A DNA stretch of 64,000 bases from Methanoregula sp. (GTDB lineage Archaea > Halobacteriota > Methanomicrobia > Methanomicrobiales > Methanospirillaceae), in contig NZ_JALOCH010000002.1 in assembly GCF_023227875.1 (NCBI RefSeq), forward strand, positions 215,748 through 279,747, read 5' to 3'. The first letter of the stretch is position 1; the number at the start of each line of letters is the position of its first letter. Positions 52,582-60,936 of the stretch are shown here, in pieces. The translations under genes were made by a program, and so were the position numbers. The notes under the pieces are model-generated. The model was given only the letters and a program-made list of their open reading frames with translations. It had not been told where the DNA came from and did not search any database.

Positions 52582-53939
52582 CCCAGCATTCCCCGGATAC
52601 ACAAGGGTGGCTCGGCCTGTGCCGGAAAGCGCCGGTGTTCCGTGCCTCAGAGACTTTTACCGGTGATCAGCCAACACCTGCCCATGAGGGGAGCCCGGAT
52701 GGCGGGGCTGGCGGGCCGGGAACGGTCCGGCGGGGAATCGGGGCCGCCCTGTCAGGTATGAAAACACTGATCCGGAACCGGCAGCTCCTCTGGTTCTCGC
52801 TCCTCACCGGACTCGTGCTGGTCGCGCACCTCATCGCCCAGTGGGCGTTCTTCATATTCCCCCAATCCATGGAGTGGCGGTCCTTTGCTGATGCCCGTTT
52901 ACTCCCATCGCTTGTCCTGACATTTTTAGTTGAGCTCATAACGGTGTTTTGCCTGGTCTTCTTACTGGCGGGCCTTGTCCTGAGCCTCTCTTCAAAGAAA
53001 GGTGGTCCGGTCTCATTCTTTCACGGGCTCGCAATGGCCAGAAAATACACAAGATCACTAGCCGGGGGGTCCGTGGTCTTGGCACTCGCAGGCATTCTGC
53101 TCTTTGTTCATCCCTTCATCGTCGAAGGGGTACTCTTCGTTCGCAACCCCCAGTGGATGCTCTTCGTTGATCCCTACCACGGCTATGGCGGTTTACTCAT
53201 ATGGCTTGTCCTGACATTTGTAGTCGAGCTCTTAACGGTATTCTGCCTGGCCTTCTTGTTGGCGGGCCTTATCCTGAGCCTTTCTTCAAAGAACGGCGGT
53301 TCTGTCTCATTCTTTCACGGACTCGCAATGGCCAGAAAATACACAAGATCACTAACCGGGTGGTCCGCGGTCCTGGCACTCGCAGGCACCCTGATCTTCA
53401 TTGCTGGCCAATATTCCTATTCGCTGAGATCGACCATCTGGGAATCCCTGTTCAACGTGCTCAACCAGTTTCCCTTCTACCTCGTTAACTACATGCCTGA
53501 GGGGGGGTTGGGGGGAATTACGAGTATGCTCGCGGACACTCTGATCCTTTCAGCAATTAACGTACTCCTGTTCATCCTGACCCTGTTTGTTGTACCCCTG
53601 CTCGTGCTTGAGGGGAAGAGCCTGAAGGAGGTGGTTTTTGGATCGTTTACCCTGATGAAGAAGTGCTGGGGAGAAGTGGTGGCCTGCGTCCTTGGCCTTG
53701 GAATGGTAGTATTCGCCGCCTCGCTCGCGTACCTGCTCTTCCAGGTTACCGGGATTTATCATTTTGAGATCGTCGGCAGCAGCACGTACTCATCCTTGCG
53801 CCCGGGCGATGAGTGGATCGCTCTCGGCTTCCTGTACATTCTTGCCCTATCCGGCCTTACGCTTGTCGCGGCAACGGTTGGCGGGATTGCATCTCTGGAC
53901 CTCTACACCCATGCAAAGAACATGGAGCATGTGGGATGA
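52578..53939 (+). CDS. GLC-tail membrane protein with internal duplication (member f)
   Basis: A 453-residue protein with tail TQGWLGLCRKAPVFRA (Cys15). The membrane part contains a 65-residue segment present twice: residues 112-176 and 210-274, both reading LVLTF-VEL-TVFCL-FLLAGL-LSLSSK-GG-VSFFHGLAMARKYTRSL. The member j (60933) has it once, so a recent in-frame tandem duplication has added about 98 residues. The later family landmarks are LLVLEGKSLKEVVFGSFTLMKKCWGEV and LYTHAKN. Start overlaps the HTH stop. Confidence 0.75.
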   Translation: MTQHSPDTQGWLGLCRKAPVFRASETFTGDQPTPAHEGSPDGGAGGPGTVRRGIGAALSGMKTLIRNRQLLWFSLLTGLVLVAHLIAQWAFFIFPQSMEWRSFADARLLPSLVLTFLVELITVFCLVFLLAGLVLSLSSKKGGPVSFFHGLAMARKYTRSLAGGSVVLALAGILLFVHPFIVEGVLFVRNPQWMLFVDPYHGYGGLLIWLVLTFVVELLTVFCLAFLLAGLILSLSSKNGGSVSFFHGLAMARKYTRSLTGWSAVLALAGTLIFIAGQYSYSLRSTIWESLFNVLNQFPFYLVNYMPEGGLGGITSMLADTLILSAINVLLFILTLFVVPLLVLEGKSLKEVVFGSFTLMKKCWGEVVACVLGLGMVVFAASLAYLLFQVTGIYHFEIVGSSTYSSLRPGDEWIALGFLYILALSGLTLVAATVGGIASLDLYTHAKNMEHVG

Positions 53940-55042
53940 CGGTCCTCACCACCGTTGCGGACTGCTGGCTGGGGCTGTGCCGGAAAAGGCCTGTCATGCA
54001 GACAACGACAGCGGTGATGCTGGGAGAGGCCGAAACCGCCCATCCCGTCCAGCCGGATGCCGGAGGTGCGGCCGGGGGCTTACGAAGGGTCCGGTGCGGG
54101 ATCTCCATCGCCACCGGGAGCATCAAAACCCTGTTTGTGGAGAGGCACCTGCTCTGGTTCTCGCTCCTTGCAGGCCTCGTACTCCTCTTCCTCTTCGTGG
54201 CAGAAGGGTGGAGCGTGACGCACTATGATTCCTTCCTGCCCCATTACATCTGGATCCCCTTTGGGGACTCATCCATCATCGTGTTCAATATGCAGCTCTT
54301 CCTGATCGAGGCGATCAGCCTGTCAGGCTTCACCTGCCTCCTCGCGGGCCTGGTCCTGCACCGGAGCGCAGGCAGGGCAAACGGGCCGGTCACGATCCGG
54401 AAGGCGTTAGCCGGAGTCAACATCCATAATGGCACACTGGCAGCGTTATCCATCGCGATGGCGTTCGTGGCGACAGTTCTTTTTGTGCAGGTCTCCCAGA
54501 GCCGGTTCATCGGAGGGTTCCTGCACACGATTGATATGGCCTTGTTCAACCTGCCTTATGCGTACTATGTCCCGAACGGGATCACGTCCATGTATTATTT
54601 CTCGTTCAGGATCATGGCCATCAACATTCTCCTGTTCCTGCTGGCACTGTATGTGGTGCCAGGCATCGTGCTGGAGGGCAGACGTCTGCTCCCGGCCCTA
54701 GCAGGTTCTGTCAGTCTCATGAAGAGGACCTGGCGCGAGCTGCTGGGCTGCATCCTCGTTCTGGGATGCATTGTCCTTGGGGTCTTTGCTGTCGGGCTCC
54801 TGATCGGCCAGTCGCCCCTTTTGCTCAACCACGATTATGACTTCTTCCTCCAGATGTCCCGCGGGCAGGTGCTGATGACCATTGCCTGTTACGGCTTCCT
54901 CCTGGGCTGTTGCGTGCTGATGGCTCTCGGGTCGACAGTCCTTGGGGTCGCCATCACGGAACTGCATACGTGCGGGAGAACGGGGTCAGTCCACCCGTTG
55001 CCAAAGAGCGATACGACAGCAGTCGGGGAGCCTTCACGATGA
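53936..55042 (+). CDS. GLC-tail polytopic membrane protein (member g)
   Basis: A 368-residue protein starting MTVLTTVADCWLGLCRKRPVMQT (Cys15). Six or more helices and the landmarks ERHLLWFSLLAGLVLLFLFVAEGW, VPGIVLEGRRLLPALAGSVSLMKRTWRELLGC follow. It is closest to member e of the first operon. ATG 53936 overlaps the stop of member f as ATGA; codons upstream (to 53813) belong to another frame of that gene. Confidence 0.75.
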   Translation: MTVLTTVADCWLGLCRKRPVMQTTTAVMLGEAETAHPVQPDAGGAAGGLRRVRCGISIATGSIKTLFVERHLLWFSLLAGLVLLFLFVAEGWSVTHYDSFLPHYIWIPFGDSSIIVFNMQLFLIEAISLSGFTCLLAGLVLHRSAGRANGPVTIRKALAGVNIHNGTLAALSIAMAFVATVLFVQVSQSRFIGGFLHTIDMALFNLPYAYYVPNGITSMYYFSFRIMAINILLFLLALYVVPGIVLEGRRLLPALAGSVSLMKRTWRELLGCILVLGCIVLGVFAVGLLIGQSPLLLNHDYDFFLQMSRGQVLMTIACYGFLLGCCVLMALGSTVLGVAITELHTCGRTGSVHPLPKSDTTAVGEPSR

Positions 55043-55776
55043 GCCGGTTCTCCGAGATAATCCACGGGTGGCTCGGGTTGTGCCCGGACAGGTATGCAGT
55101 ACAGATGAGGAAAGAGGTGCTGCCCTTTGAGATGAATTCCCAGGGCCCTGAGAAAAACAGGGCATATACCAATAACGGGATCGTTGTTGATTCTGGGACA
55201 GCCGGCATCACGAAATGGTTTATCATAGGAGTGGTTGTCGCACTCTTCGGTACCGTATTAGTGTTTCCCTTTATCGTCAAGGGGATATCATTTCGTCAGG
55301 CGAGTACCCTGTTCAGTGTATTTCTTCTCTTGTTCGCCATTGTCACACTGTATCGGGATATAAAAAAGGCCAGTCTGGAGATTAGACCCGATGCCCTCAT
55401 TCTCCGCAGGCCTTTTCACAAGCCGGTGGTTATCCGGCGGGACGATATCGCAACGGTGGAGATCCGGCAAAATGCATTGCCCTACCCGCTCTGGCACCAG
55501 AAGATATTAACCGTCTGCCTCATTCCCATCTGCTCTGTCGCTATCGTCCTGATAGAATACTGGGACCTGATTTCAGGAGAGGTTGCCTCTTCACGGTTCC
55601 TCCTCAATCTCATTTTCTACATTAATCTCATCTTGTTCTTCTTGGTGTTTTACCATCATTCCCGTGTACGGTCGTCTCCTGAAAAAGGAGTGATCATTAC
55701 GAACAGGAAAGAAAGAATTACGGTTTTTTGTGAAAACCCGGGTGAGATTACCCGGCTGCTGGAGAAAACACCATGA
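55039..55776 (+). CDS. GLC-tail membrane protein with PH-like part (member h)
   Basis: A 245-residue protein starting MSRFSEIIHGWLGLCPDRYAVQ (Cys15). Two membrane helices (WFIIGVVVALFGTVLVFPFIV, STLFSVFLLLFAIVTLY) precede a beta-rich segment (ASLEIRPDALILRRPFHKPVVIRRDDIATVEIRQN), and two further helices follow before VIITNRKERITVF. The arrangement resembles member a in the first operon, so the gene order of the two operons may be partly homologous. The start codon overlaps the previous stop as ATGA. Confidence 0.7.
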   Translation: MSRFSEIIHGWLGLCPDRYAVQMRKEVLPFEMNSQGPEKNRAYTNNGIVVDSGTAGITKWFIIGVVVALFGTVLVFPFIVKGISFRQASTLFSVFLLLFAIVTLYRDIKKASLEIRPDALILRRPFHKPVVIRRDDIATVEIRQNALPYPLWHQKILTVCLIPICSVAIVLIEYWDLISGEVASSRFLLNLIFYINLILFFLVFYHHSRVRSSPEKGVIITNRKERITVFCENPGEITRLLEKTP

Positions 55777-56231
55777 CATTATCCCTGGATTATCTCAGGA
55801 AAAAAGTTGGTTTGTGCCAACATGGAGAAACATCCCGGAAAACCCTCACCTGTACCAGCACGGCGGAGCCATACCAGGTCCCCCCCCGACCATCCCCCGT
55901 GCCAGCCGCACCTCCTGCCACAACCGATGCCCCGGCCAGGCCCCAACCCGTCTACCAGGAGAATTTCCTCCTGATCCTCCTGCTGGTGGCCGGCCTGTTC
56001 TGCCTTGTGGACCTCAGGATGCTCGCCCTTGCCGGGATCTTTTCCGCACTGCTCGTCTATTACGATGCCGGGACGCTGCATGCCGGGGAGAAGTTCGGGA
56101 AAGAATCGCTCTTTGGCGATGTGGTTGCATGGCGGCCGCTGACCTGGGCGATCTGCGTCTTCATCATCCCGCTCATCTTCCTCGCGTTTTACACGTTCTC
56201 CCGGGAAGAGATCTTTAAAGCGAACAACTGA
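55773..56231 (+). CDS. GLC-tail small membrane protein (member i)
   Basis: A 152-residue protein MTLSLDYLRKKVGLCQHGETS with Cys15, a Pro/Ala-rich linker (residues 33-60), and three hydrophobic segments (LLILLLVAGLFCLVDL, LALAGIFSALLVYY, LTWAICVFIIPLIFLAFYTF). It closes the second operon. Here the tail keeps only the G-L-C part without P-N, so it is the most diverged of the set. Confidence 0.7.
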   Translation: MTLSLDYLRKKVGLCQHGETSRKTLTCTSTAEPYQVPPRPSPVPAAPPATTDAPARPQPVYQENFLLILLLVAGLFCLVDLRMLALAGIFSALLVYYDAGTLHAGEKFGKESLFGDVVAWRPLTWAICVFIIPLIFLAFYTFSREEIFKANN

Positions 56232-56296
56232 ACCCTCTGGCCGTCGTCTGTGCAGGGCCCGGACGTAACCGGGCCCTTGCATAACGGGATGTCTCC

Positions 56297-57403
56297 TTAC
56301 AGCACGAATTCTGCACACACAGCACCGTGGTCCGATGCCGCATTGGACCATTTCGTTACGGTGGTATACTCGTTCTCAACAGGCACCTTTCCTTTCGCTC
56401 CAGTTGTCAGTTTCCCGAGGTTGTAGATTCCCCTGCGTTCAACCTTGGCATTCCTGAAACGGTCTTTTAAGGGCTTTGATACCAGAATATAATCGATCTG
56501 CTCGAACCCGGTATAGTGATAAGTCCAGCGTTTCATCAGGTCATCCCTGAACTGAAGTGCCAGGACATCGTAGAGGTCGGGGACTGTGAGCAGGGGTTGC
56601 AGCGGGGCGCTTAAGGGATGGTCATTGAAGTCGCCGGCAACGACAACCCAGTCGCGTTTCAGGTCGTACTTATTCAGGATCCCTGCAATGGCTTCAGCCT
56701 GGTCCTTGCGCCGCTTATCGGCAGTATTGTTCTTGTCATACCCCTTGCTCTTCAGGTGGTTGCAGAGGATGTAGAGTGACTGCTTATTGGGGAGAAGGAT
56801 CTCGTACTTCGGGCAGTCGCGACTGAAGACCTCGCTCTTTCCCTTCTTATCAAACATGTGGGTACGTATCGTACCAATCGGGTATTTGCTATACAGTCCC
56901 ACATCGATGCCCCGGTCATCGTTGCCGTCCATCAGCATGTCATATGGATACTTCGACTTCAGCATCTGTGCATCGAACGATTTGAGGGTCGGACGGTCTT
57001 CTGCTTCGACAATGCAGAGGATATCGGCACGGATATCCTTGATCACCTGTGCAGTATTTTCACGGGTATTGTTATCGAATGAGTCGGGTTTGAAAGCAAC
57101 CTCCCCGTCCCAGTCATCTCCTTTTCCTTTTGCCTTGACACCGGTAATTTTCTGTCCTTTCCGGGCGAATAATTTCCCCCGGTTCTCCCGGACTTCGATG
57201 AAATCCTTGAGTTCCCCAGTATACATCGCGACAATCTTCTTTTTGTCCGCTTCGCTGTACACGTCCTGTCCGATGAGGTTCTTGAATTCCTGGATCTTTA
57301 CGAGTATCAGGTCTACTTTATCATGGTCCATGTAATTGAGGGCTTTTGCACGACGGAATAGATTCTGGACATTAAACGTTCCTATCCTGAATGTATCTGC
57401 CAT
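56297..57403 (-). CDS. Endonuclease/exonuclease/phosphatase family protein
   Basis: A 368-residue enzyme of the EEP superfamily (Mg-dependent phosphodiesterase fold). Motifs are RIGTFNVQNLFRR, DILCIVEAEDRPTLKSF, VVAGDFNDHPLSAPL and the final SDHGAVCAEFVL, which carry the Asn, Glu, Asp and His ligands. Possible substrates are DNA, nucleotides or phospholipids; the sequence does not decide. It is transcribed toward the second tailed-protein operon and is not part of it. A methanogen gene with this length suggests an extracellular or cytoplasmic nuclease, as no signal peptide is present. Confidence 0.85.
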   Translation of the reverse strand: MADTFRIGTFNVQNLFRRAKALNYMDHDKVDLILVKIQEFKNLIGQDVYSEADKKKIVAMYTGELKDFIEVRENRGKLFARKGQKITGVKAKGKGDDWDGEVAFKPDSFDNNTRENTAQVIKDIRADILCIVEAEDRPTLKSFDAQMLKSKYPYDMLMDGNDDRGIDVGLYSKYPIGTIRTHMFDKKGKSEVFSRDCPKYEILLPNKQSLYILCNHLKSKGYDKNNTADKRRKDQAEAIAGILNKYDLKRDWVVVAGDFNDHPLSAPLQPLLTVPDLYDVLALQFRDDLMKRWTYHYTGFEQIDYILVSKPLKDRFRNAKVERRGIYNLGKLTTGAKGKVPVENEYTTVTKWSNAASDHGAVCAEFVL

Positions 57404-57593
57404 AATTCATCTCAAAGCAGTACAGCCGGTTTTCAATCGCTGGGGCTGTTCTGCTATGGATGATGATTAATATTTTACTACAATAAATAATTTTAGCAAC
57501 AATACATAAGATTTGCCTTCAGCAGTTCCCCTGATGCGGATCCGGACCCTTTTCATTTACCGGGAGTTTTAAGTTCGGCCACTGCCAATTTTT

Positions 57594-58700
57594 ATGAATA
57601 CGATGCCACATAACAGCGAGATCTCGGGCCACATGTCTGCCGAACGGGGCCTCCTCCAGAACAGTGAGAGCCGGTTCAGGGACCTTGCCGATCTCCTTCC
57701 CCAGGTAGTATTCGAACTCGATGAAAACCTGAAATTCACCTTTTTCAACTGGTATGCGATTAAGATCACCGGATATGCATACGATGACCTTTCGAAGAGG
57801 ACAGGGATATTCGATATTATTCGCGAGATTGATCGACCGTCGGTAGAGCTTTTTTTTACCCGCCTCCAGCAGGATATTACCAGCGGCCATATCGAATGCG
57901 GACTCGTTACCCATGATGGAAGGGAGATCCCCGCCATCATCTATGCCTCCCCGGTGATCGGGGAGAACCGTATCGCGGGGATCCATGGGGTCATCGTTGA
58001 CATCGCGGAACAGAAACGGCTCGAGAAGGCACTCGAGGTAACGAACCAGAAACTGAACATGATGAACAGCGTGACGCGCCATGATGTCCTCAACAACATC
58101 ACCGGCCTTCTCGGGCTGTGCGATATGCTGGGCGAGATGACCGCTGACAGCAATGCCCGCATGCTCCTCTCAGAGATCCGCGGCCAGGTCATCAAGATCA
58201 AAGACCAGATCCTCTTCACCAGGGACTACCAGAGCGTGGGGGTGAAGGCCCCCCAGTGGCAGGGCCTTTGCCAGAGTGTCAGGGATGCGGCATCGGCAAT
58301 CGGGCGGGATATCGCCCTGGACCTGCCCGGGTCCGATGCAGAGATATATGCCGATCCATTCTTCGGCAGGATTTTCTACAACCTGATCGATAATAGCTTC
58401 AGGCACGGCGGATCGGTCCGGAAGATCTCGGTTGAGACCGGGGTCATGCCGGAGGGGGACCTCGTTATCCGGTATTGTGACGATGGCATCGGCATCCCGA
58501 TGGATGAGAAGCATCTGATCTTTGAACAGGGATATGGCAAGAATACTGGGTTTGGCCTCTTTATCATCCGGGAAATCCTGGGTATTACCGGCCTGACAAT
58601 CCGGGAGACCGGGAGACCCGGGAGCGGCGTCCTGTTCGAGATCACGGTCCCGAAAGCAGCGTGGAGATTGAATAAAGGCGAACGAGTACAGGGAACATGA
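57594..58700 (+). CDS. PAS-domain sensor histidine kinase
   Basis: A 368-residue soluble kinase. A PAS domain covers about residues 25-145 (RFRDLADLLPQVVFELDENLKFTFFNWYAIKITGYAYDDL), then a dimerisation helix with the phospho-acceptor His in SVTRHDVLNNITGLLGLCDM, and an ATPase domain with NLIDNSFRHGG, GDLVIRYCDDGIGIP and YGKNTGFGLFIIREIL. No membrane helix is seen, so it probably senses a cytoplasmic cue. The paired response regulator follows after 37 bases. Confidence 0.9.
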   Translation: MNTMPHNSEISGHMSAERGLLQNSESRFRDLADLLPQVVFELDENLKFTFFNWYAIKITGYAYDDLSKRTGIFDIIREIDRPSVELFFTRLQQDITSGHIECGLVTHDGREIPAIIYASPVIGENRIAGIHGVIVDIAEQKRLEKALEVTNQKLNMMNSVTRHDVLNNITGLLGLCDMLGEMTADSNARMLLSEIRGQVIKIKDQILFTRDYQSVGVKAPQWQGLCQSVRDAASAIGRDIALDLPGSDAEIYADPFFGRIFYNLIDNSFRHGGSVRKISVETGVMPEGDLVIRYCDDGIGIPMDEKHLIFEQGYGKNTGFGLFIIREILGITGLTIRETGRPGSGVLFEITVPKAAWRLNKGERVQGT

Positions 58701-58737
58701 ATGATATGCGAACCATGATTACACCGGTGAATGAACG

Positions 58738-59103
58738 ATGACGAAGATCCTCCTTGTTGAAGATGATGAAATTGTCTCGCGGGTTGCCGTCTGGCGCCTG
58801 CAGAAACTCGGTTACGAAGTCTGCGGAACGGCCACCAACAGCGCCGACGCCCTGAAGGCTGCAAAAGAACATCCCCCGGATCTTATCCTCATGGACATCA
58901 AGATTGCCGGGCCCACCGATGGCATAACGACCGCGAAGATGTTAAAGGAGATCACCACTGCCCCGCTTGTGTACCTCACGTCCCAGAGCGATGACGAGAT
59001 CATCCGCCAGGCTGCCGAGACCCAGCCGGCCGGCTTCGTCTCAAAACCCTTTGAGGACAAGGACCTCAAGATTGCAATCGAGATTGCCCTCCGGAAGAAA
59101 TAA
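58738..59103 (+). CDS. Single-domain response regulator
   Basis: A 121-residue CheY-like receiver without an output domain. The acidic pocket is VEDDE (residues 7-11), the phosphorylation site Asp lies in DLILMDIKIAG, and the conserved Thr/Ser and Lys are in YLTSQSDDE and VSKPFEDKDL. It probably passes phosphate from the upstream histidine kinase to an unknown target. Hairpins just downstream may end the transcript. Confidence 0.9.
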   Translation: MTKILLVEDDEIVSRVAVWRLQKLGYEVCGTATNSADALKAAKEHPPDLILMDIKIAGPTDGITTAKMLKEITTAPLVYLTSQSDDEIIRQAAETQPAGFVSKPFEDKDLKIAIEIALRKK

Positions 59104-59126
59104 CCGGATGGTTACTTTTTATTCAT

Positions 59127-59191
59127 CATGCAGGTCGCGGACCTGCCGGTATCAGCAAATGATACAATAACATGAAGAGCGCTTTCGCTCT
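59127..59191. repeat. Double-hairpin intergenic element, copy 1
   Basis: CATGCAGGTC-GCG-GACCTGCCGGTATC contains a 7-bp stem (59130-59146); 30 bases later AGAGCG-CTTT-CGCTCT makes a second stem (59176-59191). The same order recurs at 62135-62202 with changed but still paired stems. The two copies flank the DUF3821/HTH3/member j block. Confidence 0.65.
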
Positions 59192-59343
59192 AAAACATTA
59201 CAGGAAAACTGCCGGGTTCGGAAAGATTCCGGGCATGTCCAGACTGCGAAGCGATTGTTGTGCCCCGGGTATTCCCGCCGGCAGTGCGCTCACCGTCCCC
59301 GCTTAAGAACGTGGATAAAAGAGACCCCTCCCATTTTTATATT

Positions 59344-59363
59344 GTAAATACCAATACATTTAC
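59344..59363. promoter_or_regulatory. Dyad operator before second DUF3821 gene
   Basis: GTAAATACCAATACATTTAC lies between the TATA-like TTTTTATATT (59334-59343) and ATG 59366. It matches the dyads before HTH regulators 2 and 3 in spacing and outer arms, so this surface protein is probably controlled by the same regulators. Confidence 0.7.
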
Positions 59364-59365
59364 GT

Positions 59366-60382
59366 ATGTCATTGTATGACAACAACAAACGGCCAGTGTT
59401 CCGAACGCTGGCCCTGCTGCTCATCATGTCATGTGCAGCGGTATTGTCGGCAGTTCCCGTATCTGCTGAAACAGGAGTCACGGTTATTGCAGAAGGCGAC
59501 CAGTCCTATTACCTGGGAGAATGCGTGATCTTCCATGGCTTTAACCATGATTCGGATACTACGTACCTCTTTATCACCGGCCCGGGTATCTCTGAAAACG
59601 GTGGAAAGCTTACCGCACCGGGCGAGGGTGTCATCAGCAGTGACCCCGGCTTATTCACGCAGGCAGCAACAAAGCCCGACAAGTCCTGGGAATATGTCCT
59701 TTATACGGACAGTCTCGATCTCCTTGCCGGATCTTACACGATCTATGCCGTGAGCCAGCCCAAGGCGAAAGACGATATTGGGACAATAAGTTCTGACGAT
59801 GTCGGGGTCATCTTCAAAAAACCCTTCATCGCTACAGCGATCTCCCCGACACCGGTCGTGAGTGGACAGCCGTTCACGGTCACCGGCTATGCGGAAGGCG
59901 ACCCGGCCGGCATCCAGCTCTGGATACTCGGCAAAAACTACTTCTCCATCATAACCGTCCCGGTCGACATTGAAGCGAACTATACGTTCACTGCTGACGC
60001 CCAGTACTCCGGAAACCTCACTGCGGGAGACTATTACCTCATCGCGCAGCACTCGATGCAGAACAACCAGTTCGACATCGCATTTAACGGAGAATACGTC
60101 ACCGCCATGCAGGGCGGAAACAGTACGATCCTCTTTAAGGTCACCGGGCCGGGAAGCCTGCAGGGCAGCGATGCGGCAGAGGCGCTTGTTTTTGCCCTGA
60201 GCAACAGCGAAAACGGGGATGACACCTATGCAATGGTCCCTTTTACGGTGGATGAGACCGGATACTCTCCGCAGCAGGCACAACCGGTCGCAACCGCCCC
60301 GGTACAACAGCAGGCCTCATCTTTCCCGTTCCAGTTTGCCTCGTCCGGGATTACCGGTCTGCTTTCGGGACTGGTCATGTAG
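59366..60382 (+). CDS. Secreted DUF3821-type surface protein
   Basis: A 338-residue protein with a signal peptide (TLALLLIMSCAAVLSAVPVSA) and a DUF3821-type domain (GVTVIAEGDQSYYLGECVIFHGFNHDSDTTYLFITGPGI, SWEYVLYTDSLDLLAGSYTIYAVSQP). The second half (ISPTPVVSGQPFTVTGYAEGDPAGIQLWILG) reads as another beta domain, and the C-terminus FPFQFASSGITGLLSGLVM is an amphipathic or anchoring end. The promoter has the regulon dyad and a TATA box only 25-30 bases before the ATG, implying a leaderless message. Exact function unknown. Confidence 0.8.
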   Translation: MSLYDNNKRPVFRTLALLLIMSCAAVLSAVPVSAETGVTVIAEGDQSYYLGECVIFHGFNHDSDTTYLFITGPGISENGGKLTAPGEGVISSDPGLFTQAATKPDKSWEYVLYTDSLDLLAGSYTIYAVSQPKAKDDIGTISSDDVGVIFKKPFIATAISPTPVVSGQPFTVTGYAEGDPAGIQLWILGKNYFSIITVPVDIEANYTFTADAQYSGNLTAGDYYLIAQHSMQNNQFDIAFNGEYVTAMQGGNSTILFKVTGPGSLQGSDAAEALVFALSNSENGDDTYAMVPFTVDETGYSPQQAQPVATAPVQQQASSFPFQFASSGITGLLSGLVM

Positions 60383-60464
60383 AACCGTCGGCAGGCAGTC
60401 CATTTCTCTCCCTTTTTTCACCTGCCGGGAAAAACCGGTCGGCAGTCCTCAATGTTTTTATATT

Positions 60465-60484
60465 GTAAATGTCAATAGATTTAC
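60465..60484. promoter_or_regulatory. Dyad operator before HTH regulator 3
   Basis: GTAAATGTCAATAGATTTAC lies between TTTTTATATT (60455-60464) and ATG 60487. GTAAAT and ATTTAC are exact inverted arms. As with the other four sites, the distance from TATA box to ATG leaves almost no leader. Confidence 0.75.
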
Positions 60485-60486
60485 AT

Positions 60487-60936
60487 ATGTTCCTGCCCAC
60501 GAATGAGAAACAGTTCGGGTTCTGGAAGATGCGGCGCAGCGGGATGTCGAATGTTTCTATTGCAAACGAGCTCGGCATTACACGGCAGGGAGTTTCCCAG
60601 GCACTCCTCGTGATGAACGAGAAGATCGAGACCTCGCTCCGGGAGATGGCGCAGGCAAACCGGATCCAGATCGAGAAGATCGATGTGGAGCGGGGCGTCC
60701 TGTTCGGGCGGTCCATCCCGTTCCAGACCAATGCATATATTTTCGTCTCGGAGAAGCACGGCATGCAGGTCTGGTACGAGCATGACGGCGATTGCATTTC
60801 CTGCAATGAATTCACAAAATGCATCGAGTTCATCTGGGACTTCGCAGCCGAGCTGGGGATAAAACTCGAAAAGACCCAGGACCCGACAAAGATGGCAGAG
60901 GAACTGCTTGCAAAGGTCCGGGAGGATCGGGAATGA
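60487..60936 (+). CDS. HTH transcriptional regulator with CxxCx5C domain (copy 3)
   Basis: A 149-residue paralogue starting MFLPTNEKQFGFWKMRRSGMSNVSIANELGITRQGVSQAL, full-length, with DCISCNEFTKC (CxxCx5C). It is nearly identical to copy 2 outside the 18-residue deletion. An in-frame ATG at 60469 lies inside the operator and is unlikely to be used. ATGA overlap couples it to member j. The likely role is autorepression and control of the surrounding regulon. Confidence 0.75.
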   Translation: MFLPTNEKQFGFWKMRRSGMSNVSIANELGITRQGVSQALLVMNEKIETSLREMAQANRIQIEKIDVERGVLFGRSIPFQTNAYIFVSEKHGMQVWYEHDGDCISCNEFTKCIEFIWDFAAELGIKLEKTQDPTKMAEELLAKVREDRE

